Shown here piece after piece: positions 1 through 8,288 of a stretch of DNA of 64,000 nucleotides. Position 1 is the stretch's first letter. Every line of letters begins with the position of its first letter. Source of the DNA: Todiramphus chloris collaris (Eukaryota; Chordata; Aves; Coraciiformes; Alcedinidae); assembly GCA_025345505.1 (NCBI GenBank), contig JANVCC010000077.1, positions 9,541,163-9,605,162 of the forward strand. The letters are read 5' to 3'. Both the position numbers and the translations under genes were made by a program. Below the pieces are notes generated by a model. The model searched no databases, was not told where the DNA came from, and worked only from the letters and a program-made list of their open reading frames with translations.

Positions 1-33
1 TGGCTACCTAGTCCTCCTGGGAGGCTAATTTAC

Positions 34-70
34 CTGCATTCAGTGCAGTATTTTCATGGCTGTGCTGCTT
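34..70 (-). CDS. SFXN4: SFXN4 coding exon 9
   Basis: The exon is 37 nt and encodes KQHSHENTALNA plus the first base of a Gly codon. The acceptor is TCCCAG and the donor GTAAAT. It aligns with the human segment ending LLMAG. This is the last SFXN4 coding exon visible; later exons are beyond position 1. Confidence 0.82.
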
Positions 71-3000
71 CTGGGATCCAAGTTAAGTATCCAGTACAGA
101 TGCCTACAGATTTCATCACTTGTTTAGAGCAAGACAGATCTCTTCCACAGCACCACATCAAAACTCACCTATGACAAGCCAGTGGGTTACTCTGTGTTTG
201 TAAACCCTGGCCATTTCCTCTCACTACCCATTTCCTAAGCTTTCATTTCCTAAGCTTTGCAGAAAAAAAGGACAGAAGAGGAAGCATCAGAGGAAACTGA
301 GCAAAGTATTGGCTGACAGAAAATTGGCTGACAGGAAAATTATCTTATTCTGAACAGTTCTGGAGCAAGACATCGGTGTAGAGCACCAGAGCACAATCCT
401 TAAGGATATCTGGCAGTGTGATTATCTCAGCACCTACTCCTCAGAAGACCTTATTAGGAAAGTAATCACTGAGCAAATACGTACACCAATACATGCTGCA
501 TAGGAAATAGCTCCCAAGCCACAGAAGATCTGCTTTTGTGGAAGCAAGTTCCCCTAAGAAAGACAGAAGAAATACACTACATAAGTGCATTTGTAAAAGA
601 CTTTAAATCATGTTCAAAATGCTGTTGTTCAGTTAAGGGTATTTAAAAAATAGAAGTCAACACGTACTTCAGCCTTTGTGGTACCATTTCCATTTACGAG
701 GGTGAACACTGTGGTATACGTGTGAAACACGAACTGCAGACACAAGAGATTGCAATAAAAATGAATTTAGGATTGAGACTAGAAGACTTGTAAATGTAGA
801 AAGACAGAAACAATTACCTGACAAAAAAAAGTTTGCCTTGCCTTGAGCTGAAGAGATGAAACAATAACCTAAAAGGAAAACCGCCCGAGAAAATTAGGTT
901 TAATGAGTCTAGAAGAGTTTGGTAAGCAGTGGTTGGCTACAGCATGCAGAGAACTTATTTCCAGCAGCCTCAGAGGCTCTAGTCAACACCTGAAGCCACT
1001 TGCCTTGATTCCAGGCTAACACACTTTCTGACTATGGATGTGACATACTCACTTTTTCTATCCAATATAAAATACAGAAACACAGTGATTAAATCAGTGC
1101 CAGAATATCTGAGAAAAATGCTTTCTTACCCAAAATAAAAAAAAATGCATTTGTACCTGTGAAGTTTAAATAGATGCAAATGAAATAACTGAAGTTATAA
1201 AAATGTAATTAAAGAAGTGAATGAGGAAGGGTCAGAGTGTTTTGACTAGTGAGGATATAAATACGAGATCTAACTGATCAAAGATTTTAGGAGTTGCTTC
1301 CCAACTCCTCCTCAAATTCAGACAGTGAATAAGAACTTCAGTTTTAATGGCCTCTTTACTTTGAGGTGACCGAGCACTGGAACAGGCTGCCCAGAGAGGC
1401 AATCTCTGTGCAGTCTCTTGTGAAGTCTCCTCTGAAGACTTTCAAAAGCTGCCTGTGCAATCTGCTCTAGGTGACCCTGCTTTAGCAGGAGGGTTGGACA
1501 AGATGATCTCCAGAGGTCCCTTCCAAGACATACCATGCTGTGATTCTGTAATAAACAACCTGCCCTTCTTGAGGTCTGACCTACCAAGCTCAAGGTGTGG
1601 AGCACTCTTAAAAAACAGAGTCAGTCAAGAAAGGGCAAATATTGAATATGAGGAGCAAAAGTCTCACTGAAGGATCAGTGTTTCATTTAATATTAGTGGA
1701 TCAGCTATCTTTATTGTTAATGCCAGTGCTGAATATAGTCGCCGCCAGCAAAGAGCATTGAGCTGTAAATATCAAACAGAAATATTTCTGCTAATTGTAT
1801 TGTTCTTAATGAATTTAACAGCCATCAAGACTTTAATTATAATTGCTTGTAGCGCCGTGTAAGTCCATGCTGTAGCCTCTGTATGGAATGGCATATCTCA
1901 GTATATCTACTCACAGGCCAAAACCAAAGGTAAAGACATCTAAATGAATAAACATACATATAATTACAGCTACACAGTTTATGAAACAAAATGATACAAT
2001 TTATGAGCATTTTAACAACAGTTTCTTTTTGTATCTTTTGTAATTTCTTGACACCACTTGCAAATGCACAATCAACATCAGGAAAAATCCATATTCTGGG
2101 TCTGCAACACAGAACACAAGGCTCTGCCTCCTTCCTACTGCAGTTTCAGACTTTGAGGTTAAACAGACCAAAACCAGGCCCTGCTCTCAGTGCTGAGTGT
2201 ATTTCACCTTGCATCAGAAAGCTATCCTTCATGCATGAACAATCTCTTTGAACACTGCTGAAGGAAGGCAGCTAACAGGTTTGGCTTCCAGTGAGATTTC
2301 TTAAGGGCTTGACTTCTAGGTTACTCAGCACTTCTCATAAAACAGATGTCTTCTAAAAACCTTGTGCTGAAAATAGAACTAAGAAGCCTAAAACCTTCTA
2401 TTCCCTCCCTCCAACCGCTGCCTGTGTGGTACGCTCACATCTTTCATGATTACTCACCAATGGAAGAGATATGGGCATGAAGGCTAAAAAGAAAGAAAAC
2501 TTTATTTCAGTAAAAATAATTGCTGTGAGTCTAGATGGATGTTTTTGAGCTGAAAATTCCCCTAACTTCCCCCTCTAGTTTCAGCTTGAAGTAAAACACT
2601 GCACACGAGAAAAACACTGTCACCATGGACTCCAATTCCAACCTTTGTCTCGCATTCAGGAAGCCAGAATATCTGCTCACAGCTGACAGCCAAAAGGAGC
2701 CCTTGTGAGCTCCACTCAGCATGGCTACTTGGAAACTGGATAACTGAGTTCTGAACAGAAATTCATCTCTCTATTCAGAAAGAGATAGGAGGCAACAAAA
2801 GGCTGCCTTGGATGCAAATGGTTAGACGAGATAATGAGTAAATAGCCTAAGTATGGTTATATCTGATTAACAACCTGTGCTGTCTTGGCTCCCTACACAT
2901 CATATCTGCCACCTCAGTAAGTAAATTCATACAGTAGCCACATCCATCAAGTGCAAACTTAGCTTATAGTAAACCGTTTTACATGTGGATGGCTTTGGGA

Positions 3001-6000
3001 ACTCATTCTGCAGTGACAAGAAATAGACTAGTCAGATTATTTCCACTTAGCTGAGCAGATGAACTCTGGAGAAAACTCCTCAAGAGGACAACAGGAGTAA
3101 AGAAATCTTCAACAGGTATGACTATGCGACTAACAGAAGTAAGAGTCTACTTGGTTTTCTACGTGGAGAAGCATAGCTACTGTAGCCACTATTTTACTAT
3201 GAGCTAATCCCCTTTGGTGCTTTAGTCACACACAAAATTTCTTTTAAGGGAACTTACCTGGAGGTCTAAACAAAACAGGAATTATCTTGTCTGTATCTGG
3301 ATGTACACTGGACTTAAAAGAAAAAAACAATAAGAAGAAAGCAATTAGACCACCTTTGCCATAAGGAAAGAGGACAAGAGGGGGAAGAAAGGAAAAGAGA
3401 GAAGAGGAGAGAAGGAGGAGGGAGAGGAGAGAAGGAGGAGGGAGAGGAGAGAAGGAGGAGGGAGAGGAGAGAGAAGGATATTTCTAAATACTCTGTAAAC
3501 TTACCAGGCTTAGCAGGAAGGCTTTTTTTGTCTAAACAATTTGAAAATAATTAGGTTAGTAACCAAGTTTCAGAAGAGACTGGGTAAAATCTTCTCTCCA
3601 CATTTATTAAATCTTTTTTTCCAATAACTTACTTTTACATGGAGTGCCACACTATGGCAGAAGAGAAAGTTAATTTTAAAAAGTTATATTGTTAGAGATT
3701 TTAAAACAGAAACAAACAATTTAAATATGGCCAAAAGCCTAAACACTTACGTTAAGACTTTAGTTTTTCTGGAATCACATAAAGTTTTATTTCTCCTTTC
3801 AGACTTTGACACACAAAGCACTAAGTGCCACATAAGAAGAGCTAATCCCCCATCAAGTCAAGAGAAAGACTCTTCCTAATGCAAAGGCTTAGCACTACTT
3901 TCCAGCAATTCTGTGAGTAGGTTTCCCACCCAAATACTGCTATTGCTTGTTTTATGAGACATGAACCCAAAGCAACCTGCCCTCAATACAGTGATGGAAC
4001 AAAGAAATTCCCACTAGATTCATGGATTAGAATAATCTCTGTAGTAATGAGGTTTTTCTCATGTTATCCCTTGCATCTGAATCTCAGTATTCTGTCTGAT
4101 AAATCTTATACTAATATCAACTATTTCAGACATTAAAAATAGACACCTTTATTTTCTATAAACTGCACCACAAAATACCTGATCATTCTGTATGGGCTCA
4201 CTTAGGCTCTTCCCACTGTTCTGTAATAATAACCTGGTTCTTCTTATTTCATCCTGTATTTGAGAAAAAAAAAAACCAGTGAGGAAAAAATATACTCAGA
4301 TTTCAATATTCTACAGTGCAATGTAATAAAACACATTAAATACAAACCGAGAATGTCAAGCTAATGCATCTGTCCTTCACCAAAGCAGTTAAAACAAGAA
4401 CACACCTCGACACACAACTAATTCAGCACATCTTCCCCAGAATTTTGGTGCCATGACTGTTCCTGAAATTTAGAAACTACACTTTATGAGTAAAAATGTG
4501 TTTAGCATCACACCTTCCATAATTAATGCTACAATTGTAATAATCATTCTCTGGTATAAAAAGGGTTTACAAATCTGTTGTGCTCCCTCTTAGGGGAGGA
4601 TTCCTTTCCGTATAATCACTTGGAGGAGAATCAAAGAGCTTCATGAGCTTCAGATGAAGCTGCACACAAGGATGGGTATGCAGAGTACCCAGCAGAGATT
4701 TTGGGTGCCTGAAATGCAACTCTGCAAAGTTGTCTTCTTCAGCAGGCCTGTCCTCTCCGAATCTAGGACAGGTCCCCACCACGAGTCCTCCAGCAGCTGA
4801 CAAACAGCCTGTACAGCTGCTCCTCTCATATCTCTTCTCTTTGGGGTTTCCTGATTCTTGATTGAGCTAATTCAACTGTGGGCACAGCAGCCATGGGCTG
4901 CTGAAATGGAGCGTCCAGAAATGCTCTTTGTTTTATGTAATTACATATAGAAATGCATACACATATGTTTCTATTTCCCCGGTATATGTACATCTATACA
5001 TTTTTTGTTTTTCCTCAGAAGCCTTCAAATAATATTATTTTACACATTAGCAAAGTCAAAGTTTGTGAGGTTGACTGAAAGATCAAACTGGAAGAGGGTA
5101 TATTTAGATTAGATATTAGGAAGAAATTAATCTCTCTGAGGAGGCTGAGACTCTGGAACAGGTTACCCGGAGGGGCTGTGGATGCCCCATTCCCAGAAAT
5201 GTTTAAGCCCAGGCTGGATGGGGCTCTGAGCAACCCAGTCTAGTGGGAGGTGTCCCTGCCCATGGCAGGGGGCTTGGAACTGGATGATCCTTAAGGTCCC
5301 TTTCAACCCAAACCATTCTATGATTCTGTGACTGTTAATCCTCTCACTACCAGACCCATTTTGTAGCAGGAGCATGGAGCCGCTGCTGCTGGGTGACGCT
5401 GTCCTGCTGAGCTCCCGCACCTTGGGTGACGTGCCAGCACTAGGAGCAAGGGGGGAGAGTGACCGTGTGTGTGTGTATCCCAAACACCCATCCCTCTGTG
5501 TGTCCCAAACACCCATCCCCATGTGTGTGTGTCCCAAACACCTCTGTGTGTGTGTGTGTGTGAGACTCCCAAACACCCATCGTGTCTTCTGTGCCTCCCA
5601 AACATCCATCCCTCTGTGTGTGTGTGTGTGACTTCCAAACACCCATCCCCATGTGTGTGTGCGTGTGTGTCCCCCAAACACCTCTGTATGTGTATGTGTG
5701 TCCCAAACACCCATCCCTGTGTGTGTGTCTGTGTGTGTCTGTGTGTCNNNNNNNNNNGTGTCTCCCAAACACCCATCCCTGTGTGTGTGTCTGTGTGTGT
5801 GTGTCTCCCAAGCACCCATCCCTGTGTGTCTCCCAAACACCCATCCCTGTGTGTGTCTGTATCTCCCAAACACCCATCCCCGTGTGTGTCTGTGTCTCCC
5901 AAGCACCCATCCCCGTGTGTGTCCCAAGCCCCCGTCCCTCCCGTCACCGGTGCCCCAGCGTTGCACGAAGAGGCGCCGAGGCCGAGCCGCGGTACTCACG

Positions 6001-6219
6001 GAGGATTTGAAGAGCAGGAGGGGATCCAAGACGTCCGCCCAGAGGAGAAACCTCTGGAAAAAAGACTGATGGAGACCCGTTTCAGGGGGACGAGGTGTTA
6101 TCTGGGAGGCAGCCCGCCCCAGCCGCGCTGTCCCTGCCCGCCCGGCCGCCCCGGCCCCTCCAGCTCCCCCGGCCCCTGACCTGCCCCTGCGCCCTCCAGA
6201 ACTGCAGATTGGCGTCCAT
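34..6219 (-). CDS. SFXN4: Sideroflexin-4, 5' part (nine coding exons, runs off left edge)
   Basis: Sideroflexins are multi-pass mitochondrial inner-membrane proteins. SFXN4 is linked in vertebrates to iron-sulfur cluster supply and complex I assembly. Coding exons, 5' to 3' on the minus strand, are 6219-6181, 6065-6000, 4253-4179, 3531-3505, 3312-3258, 2483-2458, 868-818, 733-668 and 70-34. They total 442 nt (147 codons plus one base), with GT-AG borders throughout and continuous phase. Recognisable blocks are QSFFQRFLLW near the N-terminus, the sideroflexin HPDT region followed by FRPPAFMP (exons 5-6), and FVFHTYTTVFTLVNGN (exon 8), which aligns without gaps to the human SFXN4 segment ending in NGN. 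The N-terminus is shorter than in human SFXN4, starting at MDANLQFW. The remaining transmembrane part lies beyond position 1. Exon calls rest on recalled family similarity plus splice sites; the smallest exons are least certain. Confidence 0.92.
71..667 (-). other. SFXN4 intron 8
   Basis: This intron separates exons 8 and 9. I see no repeat or conserved motif in it beyond the splice sites. Confidence 0.75.
668..733 (-). CDS. SFXN4: SFXN4 coding exon 8
   Basis: The exon has 22 codons, beginning FVFHTYTTVFTLVNGN and ending KAE. The acceptor is TCTGCAG and the donor GTACGT. The F...Y...F...NGN spacing equals that of human SFXN4. Confidence 0.92.
818..868 (-). CDS. SFXN4: SFXN4 coding exon 7
   Basis: The exon has 17 codons, VIVSSLQLKARQTFFCQ. 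The acceptor is CTTTTAG and the donor GTAATT. It aligns with the human VFLSMTPLKGIKSVILPQ segment with a single one-residue gap. The next intron is only 84 nt. Confidence 0.85.
869..2457 (-). other. SFXN4 intron 6
   Basis: This 1.6-kb intron holds one CR1 fragment (1360-1550). The rest is AT-rich sequence in which I recognise nothing. Confidence 0.75.
1360..1550 (+). mobile_element. CR1 LINE fragment
   Basis: The text GCACTGGAACAGGCTGCCC, then TGACCCTGCTTTAGCAGG, then a diverged GTGATTCTGT end, is typical of the CR1 3' region. It is 5' truncated and lies antisense to SFXN4 within intron 6. Confidence 0.88.
2458..2483 (-). CDS. SFXN4: SFXN4 coding exon 6 (26-nt microexon)
   Basis: The exon completes the split Ala codon and adds FMPISLPL. 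The acceptor TTTTTAG follows a pyrimidine tract and the donor is GTGAGT. It aligns position for position with human AFLPFMAPT and restores phase 0. Confidence 0.86.
2484..3257 (-). other. SFXN4 intron 5
   Basis: This is unique-looking intronic sequence between exons 5 and 6. I see no repeat or other gene in it. Confidence 0.75.
3258..3312 (-). CDS. SFXN4: SFXN4 coding exon 5 (HPDT motif)
   Basis: The exon is 55 nt and encodes SSVHPDTDKIIPVLFRPP plus the first base of an Ala codon. The acceptor is TTTTAAG and the donor GTAAGT. The HPDT...IP..FRP block is a sideroflexin family signature. Confidence 0.95.
3401..3472 (+). repeat. Purine-rich 20-bp minisatellite
   Basis: About three and a half copies of a GGAGAGGAGAGAAGGAGGAG unit lie in a longer purine tract (about 3361-3478) inside SFXN4 intron 4. 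On the SFXN4 sense strand it is a polypyrimidine tract, between the donor of the 27-nt exon 4 and the acceptor of exon 5. Confidence 0.9.
3505..3531 (-). CDS. SFXN4: SFXN4 coding exon 4 (27-nt microexon)
   Basis: The exon has nine codons, TKKAFLLSL, with acceptor TTTAG and donor GTAAGT. It bridges NDQ of exon 3 to SSVHPD of exon 5 in phase 0 and aligns with human IQEAWKRSL, one residue shorter. A 20-bp purine-rich repeat lies just downstream in the intron. Confidence 0.8.
3532..4178 (-). other. SFXN4 intron 3
   Basis: This is AT-rich intronic sequence. I see nothing beyond the splice sites. Confidence 0.72.
4179..4253 (-). CDS. SFXN4: SFXN4 coding exon 3
   Basis: The exon has 25 codons, DEIRRTRLLLQ followed by a polar stretch ending NDQ. 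The acceptor ATACAG is preceded by a long T tract, and the donor is GTATTT. It aligns with the human ESIENSRQLL...ADQ segment and is phase 0 at both ends. Confidence 0.88.
5076..5331 (+). mobile_element. CR1 LINE 3' fragment
   Basis: Typical CR1 text is present: TAGATTAGATATTAGGAAGA, GCTGTGGATGCCCCATTCCC, CCCTGCCCATGGCAGG, and the end CATTCTATGATTCTGTGA. It is 5' truncated with an intact 3' end. Confidence 0.96.
5461..5935 (+). repeat. CA/GT-rich VNTR
   Basis: About fifteen imperfect copies of a unit with core CCCAAACACCCATCCC are joined by GT-dinucleotide runs of variable length. The unit size varies from about 25 to 45 bp because of the GT runs. It includes a 10-N gap. On the SFXN4 sense strand the core reads GGGATGGGTGTTTGGG, so transcribed RNA is rich in G-triplets. 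Confidence 0.93.
5748..5757. other. Assembly gap (10 N)
   Basis: Ten N bases lie inside the CA-rich VNTR. The true repeat length is therefore unknown. Confidence 1.
6000..6065 (-). CDS. SFXN4: SFXN4 coding exon 2
   Basis: The exon has 22 codons and begins SFFQRFLLWADVLDP. The acceptor CAG is at 6068-6066 and the donor GTGAGT at 5999-5994. Similarity to the human SFIRRFLQWTELLDP block is clear. The CA-rich VNTR starts only about 65 bases into the following intron. Confidence 0.93.
6181..6219 (-). CDS. SFXN4: SFXN4 coding exon 1
   Basis: The exon has 13 codons, MDANLQFWRAQGQ. The start ATG is at 6219-6217 inside a CpG-rich region, and the donor GTCAGG follows at 6180-6175. The LQFW block aligns with VRFW in human SFXN4, which supports this start. 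Phase 0 at its end. Confidence 0.82.
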
Positions 6220-6310
6220 GGAGCCGCGGCACCGGAAAGGGGCGGCGGGGGACGGTCCGGCTGCTGCACGCTCCGCCCGGGAACGGCGCCGCCGCGCTGG
6301 GGTCCCGCCA
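6220..6310 (-). promoter_or_regulatory. SFXN4 proximal promoter with GC boxes
   Basis: A GGGGCGG box at 6239-6245 and a CCGCCC box at 6273-6278 lie directly upstream of the SFXN4 start codon. No TATA box is seen, as expected for a CpG-island housekeeping promoter. The transcription start is not determined. Confidence 0.55.
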
Positions 6311-6410
6311 ACCTCACCTAACCTAACCTAACCTAACCTAACCTAACCAACCTAACCTAACCAACCTAACCTAACCTAACCAACCTAACCTAACCAACCT
6401 AACCTAACCT
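6311..6410. repeat. Pentameric (CCTAA)n / (TTAGG)n array
   Basis: About 100 bases are built almost wholly of ACCTA/CCTAA pentamers with several nonamer variants CCTAACCAA. This is a five-base relative of the vertebrate telomere hexamer. It lies about 90-190 bases upstream of the SFXN4 start codon. Confidence 0.95.
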
Positions 6411-7440
6411 CGCCGGGCCGGGCCTCCCGCTTTGCTCCGGGTCACCTGCCCGCCCCGAGGCGCGGGCTGCGCCTTCAGGCATCGAGCTCTTGCCGCAGGG
6501 GAGGGAGGTAGGGAGGCAGAGAGGCCGGCGGGAGGGAGCTGTGGTCCGGCCCCGGGGCAGGAGGCAGCGGTGAGCCGATGCCTGCAGGCCCCGGAGCGCG
6601 GCGGGGAGCGGGTCGTGGTCAGGAAAGACCCGATCGCCTTTTCCCCTTCCAGCAGCTTCCCCCTGTGCGGCCCGGGAAGGCAGAGCCGAGGAGCAGGACT
6701 GCAGAGAAACCCCCTGTGCCCTCCACATTGACTTAAAATGGCTAAGAGAAAGATGGCAGGTGGGATCAACATGACCTTTAGGGTCCCTTCCAGCCCAAAC
6801 CGTCCTATGACTCCAGGATCCTACAATTCTGTGGTCAGCGTGTTCACAGGCACAAACAGCCGCCACCAACACCGTGTCATTTTGCATTACTGAGCTGCAC
6901 GGAGGTTTAACTTCACGTGTTGTGAGTCCAGGAGAGGAGGCATACTGGGAAAGTGGCACGGGTACCAGTGCATCCACACAAAACCGAACTGAAACACTGG
7001 GACTGAAAAGAGACTTGCAAGTACTGAAAGCCGGAGCATCACCAGGCACCGCAGAACATTCGGCTCATTTTTTCATCCTTTCACTTACATTGCAGCATTG
7101 ACACCTGTTATAAAGCCAACGCGGGACACACAGCAGCTGCTTTGCCAAGGAGGGTCCCTCCTGCTTCTGTTTAAGTCCTTTTCCCCTGCTCCAAAGGGCA
7201 GAAGATGAAAACTACGAACCCATTCAGTATTATGTGGATTGATCCGGTCCTTCAGCAGCACACCTGCTACTTACTGACTGTGGTCTACACCCACAAAAGC
7301 AGCGGCAGCTGCTGACTGCTTGCTGTGAACAAAGGTATAGAAGGTAGGTTTCTAAGGCAATGCAACTTTGTGCAACTTCAAAATAAGAGAAACAGGAAAC
7401 GGGAAAGAGAGAAAGAAAAGCAAAGCGACACAGCTGCTGC
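6411..7440. other. Intergenic spacer between SFXN4 and PRDX3
   Basis: The left part is GC-rich and belongs to the SFXN4 island. A short CR1 3' scrap lies at about 6761-6810. I see no gene in the remainder. PRDX3 transcription should end near its right border. Confidence 0.7.
6761..6810 (+). mobile_element. Probable short CR1 3' fragment
   Basis: The sequence TTTAGGGTCCCTTCCAGCCC followed by AAACCGTCCTATGACTC resembles the last 50 bases of a diverged CR1. It is short, so assignment is moderate. Confidence 0.5.
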
Positions 7441-8234
7441 TAGGCGATGTTAAGGTTTATTATTATATCTACAGATAGGCAACACTGTTTTCAAGCAGTA
7501 CATTTCAGCTTTTAAGCTTTTCCTGGAGACAGATTCAAGAAAATAAACAAGGCTTTAAGTGATATAAGACCGTCATTAAGCTCCAAGTCACTACACTACA
7601 GGGATTCAAGCTTTTACCACCTCCCAGGCAGAATGCAAGTTCTTCATGCTTGTTAATGCCCCTGTGTTGCTGCACTGCATCTTTGACTCTATGCAGGATT
7701 AAAATGGCACATATTTACATTCATTTCAAGTTATAGTGCATTTGCATTTACATATGGAACCAGGGTGGTTTGTTGGCATTTTTTTACTCGTTACATTCAT
7801 CATTTCCTCTGCAAAATTCAGTAAGAACAAACAATGTATCAGGATATCATTTTCTGTATTGTCTGCATTGTTTCAAGCTCTTGTAACAGAATTTGGTTTT
7901 TCATGTGAGAAAACATGGGACACTTTCTGTTACAAAGCTAAAACCCGGTGCAAGACAACTGTATTTTATGGACTTGTCACGTTCAGAAAGAAGACTAGTA
8001 GTCAAGTCAGAGAGATTCATTAAACAAGTTCCAGAAGGCAGGGGAAAAAAAGCCTTCAGTTTTACCCTTCTTTTTAAAACAAGACAAGGGAGTCAGTAAA
8101 TATTTCAACATTTAATTTCTTTTAAAGCAACAGAAAATTAGAACTTTGATTTTTATCTTCTTTTTATAATCACAGCTGCTTTCCTAATGTCCTCAGTTTA
8201 TGGTAACTAAGAGTTTTGTCCACAATTTCAGTGT
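7440..8234 (-). other. PRDX3 3' untranslated region
   Basis: This AT-rich region runs from the stop codon to the polyadenylation signal. Plus-strand open frames here (for example 7736-8023) are antisense to the UTR and show no family similarity. The exact end depends on which signal is used. Confidence 0.65.
7456..7461 (-). promoter_or_regulatory. PRDX3 polyadenylation signal
   Basis: AATAAA on the minus strand lies about 775 bases past the PRDX3 stop codon. A GU-rich stretch (TGTGTCGCTTTGCTTTTC) follows 30-50 bases further on. Cleavage is expected near 7435-7445. Another AATAAA overlaps the stop codon region (8232-8237) but is less likely to be the main signal. Confidence 0.65.
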
Positions 8235-8288
8235 TTATTTATGCACTTTCTCAAAGTATTCTTTAGAACCTTCTGGGCTTGGTTTGAT
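8235..8288 (-). CDS. PRDX3: PRDX3 coding exon 7 with stop
   Basis: The exon has 17 codons and a TAA stop: [17 protein letters not shown]. The acceptor is TTGACAG. The KEYF motif belongs to the C-terminal arm that slows disulfide formation. Confidence 0.97.
   Translation of the reverse strand: MKPSPEGSKEYFEKVHK

Larger units (their letters stand above)
4254..5999 (-). other. SFXN4 intron 2
   Basis: This 1.7-kb intron holds a CR1 fragment (5076-5331) and a CA-rich VNTR with an assembly gap (5461-5935). An open frame at 4567-4803 on the minus strand has no recognisable similarity and I do not treat it as coding. Confidence 0.75.
5930..6710. other. CpG-rich island at the SFXN4 5' end
   Basis: GC- and CpG-rich sequence covers SFXN4 exons 1-2 and extends upstream of the start codon. 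It is interrupted by the CpG-free TTAGG-type array. By position it is the SFXN4 promoter region. Confidence 0.75.

Noticed and set aside
4567-4803. A 78-residue minus-strand open frame in SFXN4 intron 2
   Set aside because: It shows no similarity to sideroflexin, and the SFXN4 reading frame passes from exon 2 to exon 3 without it.
5163-6317. A 384-residue minus-strand open frame rich in THTH and GMGVW repeats
   Set aside because: Most of it is translated VNTR, open in several frames. Only the SFXN4 exon 2 part is coding, and it is joined by splicing rather than by this frame.
6311-6410. True interstitial telomere from a chromosome fusion
   Set aside because: The unit is a pentamer, not TTAGGG, the array is only 100 bases and it sits in a promoter. 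A simple repeat is the safer reading.
7736-8099. Plus-strand open frames of 68-95 residues
   Set aside because: They lie antisense to the PRDX3 3' UTR and show no recognisable domain.
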